Source: Kitasatospora sp. GAS204B
GTDB lineage: Bacteria > Actinomycetota > Actinomycetes > Streptomycetales > Streptomycetaceae
DNA length: 64,000 nucleotides
Reading direction: 5' to 3'
Assembly: GCF_029892155.1 (NCBI RefSeq)
Contig: NZ_JARZAG010000007.1
Span: 124,001 to 188,000, forward strand
The position numbers and the translations under genes were made by a program. A model generated the notes under the pieces. It was not told the DNA's origin, did not search any database, and saw only the letters and a list, made by a program, of their open reading frames with translations. This document shows, one piece after another, positions 56,449 through 64,000 of the stretch (the stretch's first letter is position 1; the number at the start of each line of letters is the position of its first letter).

Positions 56449-56862
56449 CTACACCGCCACCAGTCGGACCTGCTCGCCACAGAGCTTGACCTTGTCGTCC
56501 AGGTCAGAGGTCAGCATGACCACCGGCCGCTGCTGCCGCAGCGCCAACTCGGCTACCACCGCGTCGATCGCGTACTTGTGCCCGTGCAGGCCGGCAGCGA
56601 TCAGCAGTGCGGAGGCGGCCCGAGCCTCTTCGTCGCCGACATGGACGATCCGCACCCCGGACAGCAGCCGGCGGAGCCGGGCCTGGTCCGTGCGCCCGTG
56701 GACGGCCTCGATGATGGTCAGTGCGCTGATCACCACCTCCATACCGCGTTTGCGGGCTTCGGCGACCAGCGCGACGGTCGGCTCGTGGTCGTGGACCAGC
56801 TTCGACAGCCCCTCGGAGTCGAGCACCAACGTGCCCTGCTGGCTCAGCTTGCGGCGGGCCAT
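56449..56862 (-). CDS. PIN-domain toxin (VapC-like)
   Basis: A 137-residue PIN-domain protein with the acidic set D15, E52, D100 and D120 that coordinates metal in VapC-type ribonucleases. LVLDSEGLSKLVHDH, ISALTIIEAVHGRTD and KYAIDAVVAELALRQ are the key segments. It overlaps the antitoxin gene by 19 nt. Confidence 0.88.
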   Translation of the reverse strand: MARRKLSQQGTLVLDSEGLSKLVHDHEPTVALVAEARKRGMEVVISALTIIEAVHGRTDQARLRRLLSGVRIVHVGDEEARAASALLIAAGLHGHKYAIDAVVAELALRQQRPVVMLTSDLDDKVKLCGEQVRLVAV

Positions 56863-57128
56863 CCGCCCTCCTCGGCGAAGACCTCGTCGAACACCTGCTG
56901 GGCGCGCGCCTGTTCCGGCGGGGAGACCGGGCCCTTGCGGCGCTCGTAGTCGGCGAGGTACTCGTCCAGGAGCTGCCCGCGCAGCTCCCGCTCCACCGCC
57001 GAGGCGATGAAGGCGGAGAACTCACGCTTCCCGACCCGGGTGCGGATCGCCTCGGCGGTGCCCTCGGGCAGCGAGAGGCTCACGCGCGTCGCGGGACCCT
57101 CGCCGATGCTGTAGGGAGTCTCGGTCAT
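56844..57128 (-). CDS. Putative ribbon-helix-helix antitoxin
   Basis: A 94-residue protein whose first part reads TRVSLSLPEGTAEAIRTRVG, a ribbon-helix-helix type beta strand plus helices, then EFSAFIASAVERELRGQLLD and an acidic tail. The order antitoxin-toxin and the overlap are as in VapBC modules. It would neutralise the PIN nuclease and bind its own promoter. Confidence 0.8.
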   Translation of the reverse strand: MTETPYSIGEGPATRVSLSLPEGTAEAIRTRVGKREFSAFIASAVERELRGQLLDEYLADYERRKGPVSPPEQARAQQVFDEVFAEEGGWPAAS

Positions 57129-57220
57129 GGGGCCAGATTATCAAACGAGTAGGAATCCCACTGGGCTCCCACGCCACAAACCCGTTGCCCGCGACCTCGC
57201 GCCCTGCCAAGCTCCCCGCC

Positions 57221-58063
57221 ATGCCCACCTTCAGCGCGCCCGACGGCACCGTCCTCGCCTACCACCTCCATGGCGAGGGAGCCCCGCTGGTCTGCCTGCC
57301 CGGCGGTCCGATGCGGGACCCCGGATACCTGGGCGACCTCGGCGGCCTCGCCGCGCACCGGCAGCTGATCGTGCTGCACCTGCGGGGCACCGGCGACTCC
57401 GCGGTGCCCGAGGACGCGGAGTCGTACCGCTGCGACCGCCTGGTCGGCGACGTCGAGGCGCTGCGCGAGCACCTGGGCCTGGAGCGGATCGACCTGCTCG
57501 GCCACTCCGCCGGCGCCAACCTCGCGGTGCGGTACGCCGAGCGGCACCCGGGGCGGATCGGCCGGCTCGCGCTGATCGCCCCGAGCACCCGGGCCGTCGG
57601 CATCCCGGTGACCGGCGAGACCAGGCGCACGGCGGCGTTGCTGCGCAAGGACGAGCCGTGGTTCGCGGCGGCCTACGCCGGCTTCGAGGCGATCGAGGCC
57701 GGGGCGGACACGGACGCCAGTTGGCTGGCCATCGCCCCGTTCCACTACGGCCGTTGGGACGCGGCGGTGCAGGCATTCGACGCGTCCGGGGAGGAACAGC
57801 AGAACGAGGACGCCGCCGACCGCTTCCTGGCGGACGGCGCGTTCGACCCGGACGCCACCCGCGCCGCGCTCGCCGTCCTCCCGGCGCCGGTGCTGCTGGT
57901 GGCCGGCGAGCTGGACTGGAGCACCACGCCGGCCCACGCGAGAGAGTTCGCCGCCCTGTTCCCGAACGCCCGGCTCGCCGTGCAGCCGGGTGCGGGGCAC
58001 TTCCCGTGGCTGGACGACGCCGGGTGGCTCACGACGGCGGTCGCGACGTTCCTGGGGCGGTAG
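57221..58063 (+). CDS. Alpha/beta hydrolase
   Basis: A 280-residue alpha/beta hydrolase. The nucleophile elbow is GHSAG with S96; the Asp lies in VAGELDW and the His in GAGHFPW. It resembles proline iminopeptidase-like hydrolases (RGTGDS motif), but the substrate is unknown. ATG 57221 gives MPTFSAPDGT. It ends one base from the convergent LacI gene. Confidence 0.88.
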   Translation: MPTFSAPDGTVLAYHLHGEGAPLVCLPGGPMRDPGYLGDLGGLAAHRQLIVLHLRGTGDSAVPEDAESYRCDRLVGDVEALREHLGLERIDLLGHSAGANLAVRYAERHPGRIGRLALIAPSTRAVGIPVTGETRRTAALLRKDEPWFAAAYAGFEAIEAGADTDASWLAIAPFHYGRWDAAVQAFDASGEEQQNEDAADRFLADGAFDPDATRAALAVLPAPVLLVAGELDWSTTPAHAREFAALFPNARLAVQPGAGHFPWLDDAGWLTTAVATFLGR

Positions 58064-58064
58064 C

Positions 58065-59093
58065 TCAGGCCGGCGCCGTCGAGGACCTGACGATCAGTGA
58101 GGTCGCCAGCGGCGCCACCGGCTGCGCCGCGCGGCCGTCCAGCCGGGCCACCAGCGCCGCGACGCCGACCTCGCCCAGGTGTTCGCCGGGCAGGTCGACG
58201 GTGGTCAGCGGCGGGGTGAGCAGGGCGGCGACGGAGACGTTGTCGATGCCGACCACCGAGAGGTCGTGCGGGATCCGCAGGCCCAGGTCGGCGGCGGCCT
58301 GGTAGACGCCGGAGGCGACCACGTCGTCGTCGCAGAGCACGGCGTGCGGGCGGTCGGGGCGGCTGAGCAGCTCGGTGGCGGCGGCCCGGGCGGCGGATTC
58401 GCCGCGGTTGAGCGGCACGCCGAGCTCCAGCACGGCCAGGCCCTGGGCGGCGGCCTCGAAGGCGGCCTGGCGGACCCGGAAGGTGTGCGCGCTGTGGGTG
58501 GAGCGGAGCCGGCCCAGGCGGCGGTGGCCGAGGGCGAGCAGGTGGCCGACGGCGGCCGCCATGCCGCCCGCGAGGTCCAACTCGACGGTGGGGGCGCCGC
58601 CGGCCGCGGCCGGGTCGGCGTCCAGGAAGACCGCCGGGGTGCCCGCGGGCAGCTCGCCGAGCTGGCTGTCGTCCGGGGAGCAGATCAGCAGCCCGTCGAA
58701 ACGGCTGGTGGTGGCGGCCTCGGCGAGGGTGGTGGCGCTCCAGCCGGAGCTGACCACGACGTCGAGACCGTGCCGGGCGGCCTCCTCGTGCACGCCGGCC
58801 AGCACCCGGCCGAAGAACGGGCCTTGCAGGTTGGGGACGGCGAGCAGCACCAGGCCGCTGCGGCCCAGCCGCAGCTGGCGGCCGGCCGCCTGCGGGCGGT
58901 AGCCGAGCCCGCGGGCCGCGTCCAGCACCCGCTGGCGGGTGGCGGCGGAGACCCGGTGGCCGGCCTCGGCGCCGGAGAAGACCAGCGAGACGGTCGCCTG
59001 CGAGACGCCGGCCAGCTGGGCCACGTCGCGGCCGGTGGGGCGCCGGGTCGGGGTACCGGGCCCGGGGTGCCCGGACTCGGCGGGCGTCGGCAC
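58065..59093 (-). CDS. LacI-family transcriptional regulator
   Basis: A 342-residue regulator with the helix-turn-helix TGRDVAQLAGVSQATVSLVF and a periplasmic-binding-protein-like effector domain ending IVRSSTAPA. The sugar or other effector is unknown. GTG 59093 lies 5 nt after the stop of the DUF4229 gene. No operator was found nearby. Confidence 0.88.
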   Translation of the reverse strand: MPTPAESGHPGPGTPTRRPTGRDVAQLAGVSQATVSLVFSGAEAGHRVSAATRQRVLDAARGLGYRPQAAGRQLRLGRSGLVLLAVPNLQGPFFGRVLAGVHEEAARHGLDVVVSSGWSATTLAEAATTSRFDGLLICSPDDSQLGELPAGTPAVFLDADPAAAGGAPTVELDLAGGMAAAVGHLLALGHRRLGRLRSTHSAHTFRVRQAAFEAAAQGLAVLELGVPLNRGESAARAAATELLSRPDRPHAVLCDDDVVASGVYQAAADLGLRIPHDLSVVGIDNVSVAALLTPPLTTVDLPGEHLGEVGVAALVARLDGRAAQPVAPLATSLIVRSSTAPA

Positions 59094-59098
59094 GGCGG

Positions 59099-59503
59099 TC
59101 AGGACTGCTGGGACGCGCCGGCCTCGGCGCCGGCCTCGGCACTGGCCTCGGCAGCGGCACCAGCGCCGGCCGCGGCGCCCGTCGACGCGGCGCGCGCGGC
59201 GTCGACGGCCGCGTCCTCCTCGGCGTTCTGCGCGGCGATCCGCTGGCCGGTGCGCGAGCGGATGGTGTTGACCTTGTTCACGACCTGCTCGGACATCTCG
59301 TCGCGCTGCTTGCTCAGCACCACGTAGCTGATCGGCGCCGAGATCAGGCCGGCCAGCAGCACCAGGAAGACGAGGCCGGTGGCGCCCACCACCGGGATGA
59401 TCTGGAAATGGCCCAGCAGCGTGGTGACCAGCAGGCAGGCGAGGAAGATGCTGGCCCGCAGGGACGTGTATCGAAGCGTGGCGTGCGACTTGCTGCTGCT
59501 CAC
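59099..59503 (-). CDS. DUF4229 membrane protein
   Basis: A 134-residue protein with two helices (SLRASIFLACLLVTTLLGHF and GATGLVFLVLLAGLISAPIS) and the DUF4229 motif SYVVLSKQRDEMSEQVV. The C-terminal 50 residues are Ala/Gly/Glu-rich. It starts at GTG 59503. Its role is unknown. Confidence 0.85.
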   Translation of the reverse strand: MSSSKSHATLRYTSLRASIFLACLLVTTLLGHFQIIPVVGATGLVFLVLLAGLISAPISYVVLSKQRDEMSEQVVNKVNTIRSRTGQRIAAQNAEEDAAVDAARAASTGAAAGAGAAAEASAEAGAEAGASQQS

Positions 59504-59596
59504 GGGTGGATTCCTCCGGGACGGGCGGTACGGCGGGTGGGGCAGTCTCCCAGTGAAGCATGCCGAACCGGGCGCCCGGCGCCCGCCCGTCCGGCG

Positions 59597-60142
59597 CTAC
59601 GCCTGCGGACGCAGATCGCGCCAGAAGGTGATGTCGTCCCGCTCGTCCCCCGGCGCCACCCGGATCGCGCCCGGCACCCGGCCGACCTCGGTGTACCCGC
59701 AGCGCCCGTAGAACTTCTCCAGGCCCATCCCGCCGCGCGCCGTGAGCCGCAGCCCGGCCAGGCCCCAGGCGCGGCCGATCCGCTCCGCCTCGGCCATCAA
59801 CTCGACGCCGTAGCCGCGCCCCTGCAGCGAGGGCGCCACCATGACCCGCTTCAGCAACCGCCAGTGGTCCATCAGGTCGAAGCGCATCGACTCGAAGAAG
59901 AGCACCCCGGCGAGCACGTCCCCGGACCTGGCTATCAACAGCCGGTCGGCGTCCGGGTCGCCCTCCTTGCCGATGCCGGCGAACTGCTTGCGCGCCGTCG
60001 GCCAGACCCGGTCCTCGGTCGCCGGCGGGACGAAGCCCACCGCACCGCCCGCGTTGGTGGCGTCGGTCCAGAGCGTGACGATCTCCGCGCGCAGCTCGGG
60101 CGTCAGTTCGGGGTCGAGGGCGAAGTGCAAGGTCATGCTCAT
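59597..60142 (-). CDS. GNAT-family N-acetyltransferase
   Basis: A 181-residue GNAT with the acetyl-CoA segment RVMVAPSLQGRGYGVELMAE and the C-terminal LEKFYGRCGYTEVGRVPGAI. ATG 60142 is 5 nt after the MFS stop, so the two are likely co-transcribed. An alternative start is the ATG at 60136. Substrate unknown; detoxification is possible. Confidence 0.88.
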   Translation of the reverse strand: MSMTLHFALDPELTPELRAEIVTLWTDATNAGGAVGFVPPATEDRVWPTARKQFAGIGKEGDPDADRLLIARSGDVLAGVLFFESMRFDLMDHWRLLKRVMVAPSLQGRGYGVELMAEAERIGRAWGLAGLRLTARGGMGLEKFYGRCGYTEVGRVPGAIRVAPGDERDDITFWRDLRPQA

Positions 60143-60147
60143 CGATG

Positions 60148-61518
60148 CTACTGGGCGGGTGCGACAGCCGGCCCGACCCCTGCCCCGGCCCGCCCCGGTC
60201 GGCCGCGCAGCGCCAGGCAGAGCAGCACCGCCAGCGCGCACAGCCCGCCCGCGCCGTACCAGGCCAGGTCGTAGTTGCCGTACCGGTCGCGCAGCACCCC
60301 GGCCGCCGTGGCGGCGATCGAACCGCCGATCTGGTGGCAGGCCAGCACCCAGCCGAAGACGATCGGCGCGTCCTCGCCGAAGTGCCGCCGGCAGAGCGCG
60401 ACGGTGGGCGGCACGGTGGCCACCCAGTCCAGGCCGTAGAAGACCACGAACGCCAGGAACGGCGGCTTCACCGACCCCGCGAAGAGCTGCGGCAGCAGCA
60501 CCAGCGACAGGCCGCGCAGCGCGTAGTAGACGACCAGCAGGCGGCGCGAGTCGACCCGGTCGGTCAGCCAGCCGCTGGCCACGGTGCCGAACACGTCGAA
60601 GACGCCGATCAGCGCGAGCAGGCTCGCCGCCGTGGTCTCCGGCATCCCGTGGTCGTGCGCGGCGGGGATGAAGTGAGTGCCGACCAGGCCCACCGTGGTG
60701 GCCCCGCAGATCGCGAACGAGCCTGCCAGCAGCCAGAACTGACGCACCTTCAGGCAGTGCCGCAGCACCCGCAGGGTGCGCGACAGGGCCCGCCCACCGG
60801 CCGCGGCCGGCACCACCTCGCCGGGCCGCGCGCCGTACGGCAGCAATCCCAGGTCGGCGGGCCGCTCGCGCATCAGCAGCAGCACCGGGACGGCGACGGC
60901 GGTGGCGCAGAGCGAGACCACCATGACGGCCATCTTCCAACCCTCGTGCTGCACCAGCCAGGAGAGCACCGGCAGGAAGATCAGGTTGCCGGTCGCCCCG
61001 CCCGCCGTCAGCACGCCGAGCACCAGGCCCTGCCGGGCGTGGAACCAGCGCCCGCTGATCGTGGTGGCGAAGGCGCCGGCCATGCTGCCGCTGCCCAGGC
61101 CCACCAGGAACCCCCAGCAGAGGACCAACTGCCAGGCCTGGGTCATCAGCACGGTCAGCCCGGAGCCGACCGAGATGGTGAGCAGCGCGCAGACCGCCAC
61201 CAGGCGCACCCCGAAGCGGTCCATCAGCGCGGCGGCGAACGGGGCGGTCAGGCCGTAGAGGGTGAGGTTGACCGAGACGGCGATCCCGATGGTGGCGTGC
61301 GACCAGCCGAACTGGCTGTTCCAGGCGTCCATCATCAGGCCGGGCGCGGAGCGGAAGCCGGCCGAGCCGACCAGCACCAGCAGCGAGACGGCGGCCACGA
61401 TCCAGGCGTAGTGCAGGCCGGCGGCGGGACGGCGGCCGGTCGGGCGCCGGCCGGGGCCGTCGGGCTGGTCCAGGCGGTCGGGGCGGTCGGCGGCGGAAGG
61501 GGTCAGCTCGGTGGTCAC
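60148..61518 (-). CDS. MFS permease (oxalate/formate-type)
   Basis: A 456-residue permease with 12 helices. YAWIVAAVSLLVLVGSAGFR, GSMAGAFATTISGRWFHARQ and GVFDVFGTVASGWLTDRVDS are like monocarboxylate/oxalate-formate exchangers (MFS MCT-type). Substrate unknown. It starts at GTG 61518 and is divergent from the GlxA-type gene. Confidence 0.88.
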   Translation of the reverse strand: MTTELTPSAADRPDRLDQPDGPGRRPTGRRPAAGLHYAWIVAAVSLLVLVGSAGFRSAPGLMMDAWNSQFGWSHATIGIAVSVNLTLYGLTAPFAAALMDRFGVRLVAVCALLTISVGSGLTVLMTQAWQLVLCWGFLVGLGSGSMAGAFATTISGRWFHARQGLVLGVLTAGGATGNLIFLPVLSWLVQHEGWKMAVMVVSLCATAVAVPVLLLMRERPADLGLLPYGARPGEVVPAAAGGRALSRTLRVLRHCLKVRQFWLLAGSFAICGATTVGLVGTHFIPAAHDHGMPETTAASLLALIGVFDVFGTVASGWLTDRVDSRRLLVVYYALRGLSLVLLPQLFAGSVKPPFLAFVVFYGLDWVATVPPTVALCRRHFGEDAPIVFGWVLACHQIGGSIAATAAGVLRDRYGNYDLAWYGAGGLCALAVLLCLALRGRPGRAGAGVGPAVAPAQ

Positions 61519-61621
61519 CCGACCGAGTCTCGCGAGCGCCCGGCGGCACGACGAGTGGCCCGACTGCCAGCTTCCGTCAAAATCGGGCCATCGGCCGGGT
61601 GGTGCAGCCAGAATGGGGCGC

Positions 61622-62602
61622 ATGACGACGGCACCACACCGCGTGGCGGTCCTGGCCCTGGACCGCGTGATCGCCTTCGAACTCGGCATACCCTCCCGCA
61701 TCTTCGAGTCCGCGACGGCCGCGGACGGCAGCCCGCTCTACCAGGTCGCCACCTGCACGGTGGACGGCCGCCCGGTGGCCACCAGCAGCGACTTCACGAT
61801 CAGCGTCGACCACGGCCCCGAACTCCTGGAGCAGGCCGACACGGTACTGATCCCGGCCGCCCGCGACCTCGGACCGAGCTTCCTGTGCGGCGGGTTGGAC
61901 GAGCCGCTGGCCGCCGCGCTGGCCCGGATCCGCCCCGGCGCCAGGATCGCCTCGATCTGCACCGGCGCCTTCGTGCTGGCCGCCGCCGGGCTGCTGGACG
62001 GGCGCCCGGCCACCACCCACTGGCGCTACACCGAGCGCTTCGCCCAGCTCTTCCCACGCGTGCGACTGGACCCCGACGTGCTCTACGTGGACGACGGCGA
62101 TGTGCTCACCTCCGGCGGGGTGGCCGCCGGGGTGGACCTCTGCCTGCACATGGTGCGCCGCGACCACGGCAGCGCGGTGGCCAACCAGGTGGCCCGCACC
62201 TGCCTGGTGCCGCCGTGGCGCGACGGCGGGCAGCGGCAGTACGTCGACCTGCCCACCCCGAGCGGCAACACCGGCGACAGCACGGCGGCGGTGCGCGACT
62301 GGGCGCTGCGGCACCTGGACGAACCGCTGACGCTGCGCCAGCTCGCCGAGCGGGCCCGGATGAGCGTGCGCACCTTCACCCGGCGGTTCCGCGAGGAGAC
62401 CGGGAGCAGCCCGGGACAGTGGCTGACCGTGCAGCGCACCGCGCTGGCCCGCGAGTTGCTGGAGCGCACCGAACTGAGCATCGACCAGGTGGCCCGGCGG
62501 TCCGGGTTCGGCACGGCGGCCTCGTTGCGACTGCAGCTGCGCGAGCGGCTGGACCTGGCGCCGAGCGCCTACCGGCGGACCTTCCGCACACCGGCCGGCT
62601 GA
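61622..62602 (+). CDS. GlxA-type AraC-family regulator
   Basis: A 326-residue regulator with DJ-1/PfpI domain (VAVLALDRVIAFELGIPSRI, then ASICTGAFVLAAAGLLDGRP) and a C-terminal AraC domain (TLRQLAERARMSVRTFTRRF). ATG 61622 is 103 nt from the divergent MFS start, so it may control MFS and the GNAT gene. Confidence 0.93.
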   Translation: MTTAPHRVAVLALDRVIAFELGIPSRIFESATAADGSPLYQVATCTVDGRPVATSSDFTISVDHGPELLEQADTVLIPAARDLGPSFLCGGLDEPLAAALARIRPGARIASICTGAFVLAAAGLLDGRPATTHWRYTERFAQLFPRVRLDPDVLYVDDGDVLTSGGVAAGVDLCLHMVRRDHGSAVANQVARTCLVPPWRDGGQRQYVDLPTPSGNTGDSTAAVRDWALRHLDEPLTLRQLAERARMSVRTFTRRFREETGSSPGQWLTVQRTALARELLERTELSIDQVARRSGFGTAASLRLQLRERLDLAPSAYRRTFRTPAG

Positions 62603-62941
62603 GCGGCGCCGGCACGAAGCTCGGTGGAGGACTCGCCGCAAAGCACGGCGGCCGCGCCGGGCGTTCCTGACCCGGGCGGCCACCGGTACGGGCCCTGACC
62701 CGCACGCGGCGCTCCGCACTCGCCAAGGCTGCGGCGACCGACCCGGCCCGAAAGCCCGATCCCCCAAGCCACCTGGTCCTTGGCGTCCCCTCGCGACGGA
62801 GAGCTGACCCAACAGTGATCAGCTGGATACGACACGTCAATGGCTTGTCCGAAATTCGGAATGGTTGCGCTCCGTTTCGGCCGGGGCAACGGCACAATCC
62901 GGCCGTCAGGCCGTCAGGTCCCCGACGTCAGGCCGCCGGCG
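62603..62941. other. Intergenic region, no gene supported
   Basis: These 339 nt hold no gene I can support. They include a 13-nt palindrome, TCCGAAATTCGGA (62848-62860), and a run of GTCAGGCCG-like units at 62903-62954, which extends into the end of the ATPase gene. Confidence 0.5.
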
Positions 62942-63391
62942 TCAGGCCGTCAACGCCCCGGAGGCGTGCCCCGACTGGACCGACTCTCCGCAGCCCGCCC
63001 CGTCCCGGTCGATCTCGCACCAGACCAACTTGCCCGAGCCCTGCGGATACCAGCCCCAGCGCGCGCAGAGCAGCTCGACCAGCTCCAGGCCCCGCCCGTT
63101 GGTGGCCGCCGCGCTCGCGTGCCGGGGCGCGGGCGCGGTGCAGCAGGCGTCGGCCACCTCCACCCGCAGCGGCGCCGTGTCCGGCGGCCAGCAGAGCCGC
63201 AGCACGGCGGGGCGCCCGGTGTGCACCACCGCGTTGGTCACCAGCTCGGAGACCACCAGCACCAGCGCCTCGGCGAACGACGCGTCCGGGGCCGCCCCGA
63301 AGGCGAGCACCTGCGCGCGGACCCATCGGCGGGCCCGGCCGACCTCGACGGGGTCGGGCGCCACCGCCAGCTGTACCTGAAGCACCTGCAC
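62942..63391 (-). CDS. RsbW-like histidine-kinase-type ATPase
   Basis: A 149-residue HATPase_c domain protein of the anti-sigma/serine kinase type. The N box is LVVSELVTNAVVHTGRPAVL; VEVADACCTAPAP replaces the usual D-x-G motif partly, and NGRGLELVELLCARWGW is the last box. GTG 63391 after GGTGGAGCG is the preferred start. It is divergent from a sigma factor gene by 222 nt; a switch role is inferred. Confidence 0.85.
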   Translation of the reverse strand: MQVLQVQLAVAPDPVEVGRARRWVRAQVLAFGAAPDASFAEALVLVVSELVTNAVVHTGRPAVLRLCWPPDTAPLRVEVADACCTAPAPRHASAAATNGRGLELVELLCARWGWYPQGSGKLVWCEIDRDGAGCGESVQSGHASGALTA

Positions 63392-63613
63392 CGCTCCACC
63401 ACCTGCTGCCTGACGAGCTACCGGTAGGACTGTCCTCGACGTCGGTCGGTGTGTGCACCGGCGTGACGAACCTACCGCTCCGGCCCCGGTGACCAGCGGC
63501 GGCCACGCGGCGAAACCACCCGTGCGACATATGTCCAGCCGCCCTCGAACACGCCCCACAGCTCTTCGGATAAAAGGCCCTCGGAGCCGCCGGGCCCGCT
63601 ATACCGTGGAGTC

Positions 63614-64000
63614 ATGACCGCACCGGACTGGGACCAGCAGATGCGGTCGCGGTTGGCCCGTGGCGAGGAGAGCGCCCTCGGCGAGCTCTACGACCAGCTC
63701 GCGCCGTTGGTGCACGGCCTGGCCTGGCGGATCCTGGGCGACGAGGCGGCCGCGGCACAGCTCACCCGCGAGGTCTTCGGCCATCTCTGGGAGCACCCGG
63801 AGGAGTTCGACCCCGAGCTGCGCTCGCTGCGCTCCTGGGTCGGCGAACTCACCCGTCGGCACGCCGTGGAGCGGCTGCGCCGAGCCGACCTGGGCGAGGC
63901 CGAGATCGACGACCGGACCGCCGACGCCCAGGTGCAGTACGTGGTGGCCGCGTTGCCGCTGCCGCTGCGCGAGACCCTGGAGACCACCTGGCTGGACGGC
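63614..64000 (+). CDS. Sigma-70 family (ECF-type) factor, truncated by window
   Basis: The first 129 codons of a sigma factor: MTAPDWDQQMRSRLARGEES, then region 2 ALGELYDQLAPLVHGLAWRI with AAQLTREVFGHLWEHPEEFD and LRSLRSWVGELTRRHAVERL. The 3' end lies beyond the window. A TATACC near 63600 may be its -10, putting the start codon within about 10 nt of the mRNA start. Confidence 0.85.
   Translation, partial: MTAPDWDQQMRSRLARGEESALGELYDQLAPLVHGLAWRILGDEAAAAQLTREVFGHLWEHPEEFDPELRSLRSWVGELTRRHAVERLRRADLGEAEIDDRTADAQVQYVVAALPLPLRETLETTWLDG

Noticed and set aside
62840..63427. Plus-strand frames of up to 225 codons over the RsbW-like gene
   Set aside because: Shadow frames; the minus-strand HATPase motifs are clear.

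Overview
The window is a high-GC actinobacterial chromosome segment, most likely from Streptomycetaceae (Streptomyces or Kitasatospora-like). The evidence is extreme third-position GC, many GTG and TTG starts, futalosine-pathway menaquinone genes, XRE/DUF397 pairs, an AfsA/ArpA-type gamma-butyrolactone locus, and five genes (28-33 kb) of the SCO2521-SCO2525 families.

Layout. 0-17.3 kb: the start of a response regulator, a long-chain polyprenyl diphosphate synthase, and a complete 14-gene complex I operon (nuoA-N) read right to left from 17333. Its upstream region carries a near-consensus Rex-type dyad and two tandem GTG-N6-GNCAC sites. 17.7-25.4 kb is accessory: an EamA permease, a Uma2 endonuclease-like protein, DinB, a first XRE/DUF397 cassette, an MmyB-type regulator, a secreted beta-propeller, an internally deleted MFS gene beside a perfect 26-bp palindrome, and a secreted cyclophilin. 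25.4-38.5 kb: quinone genes (a geranylgeranyl-reductase-family enzyme, menG, mqnC, mqnA), interrupted by the SCO2521-2525 cassette with a deviant P-loop ATPase. A cold-shock gene with a structured leader and a candidate small RNA follows mqnA.

39.3-43.9 kb: a gamma-butyrolactone locus (SDR, HAD-like protein, ArpA/ScbR-type receptor, AfsA-type synthase). Beside it is an IS701-like protein that lacks the expected catalytic Asp pair and has an operator resembling the receptor/AfsA one. 44.0-51.5 kb: an amidohydrolase/MerR divergon, a second XRE/DUF397 cassette with the same mirrored layout as the first, an ECF sigma factor with its membrane partner, and several broken genes (NUDIX, a DUF gene, small fragments). 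51.5-64 kb: mixed regulators and transporters (two GlxA-type AraC regulators, a DAACS symporter, two MFS permeases, a PIN/RHH toxin-antitoxin pair, LacI, two GNAT/alpha-beta hydrolase-type enzymes), then an RsbW-like ATPase divergent from a truncated sigma factor.

How it fits together: polyprenyl synthase, MqnA, MqnC, MenG and the isoprenoid reductase would make and tailor menaquinone, the electron acceptor of the NDH-1 complex encoded by nuoA-N. The accessory blocks lie between these core genes. No tRNA, rRNA or CRISPR array was seen.
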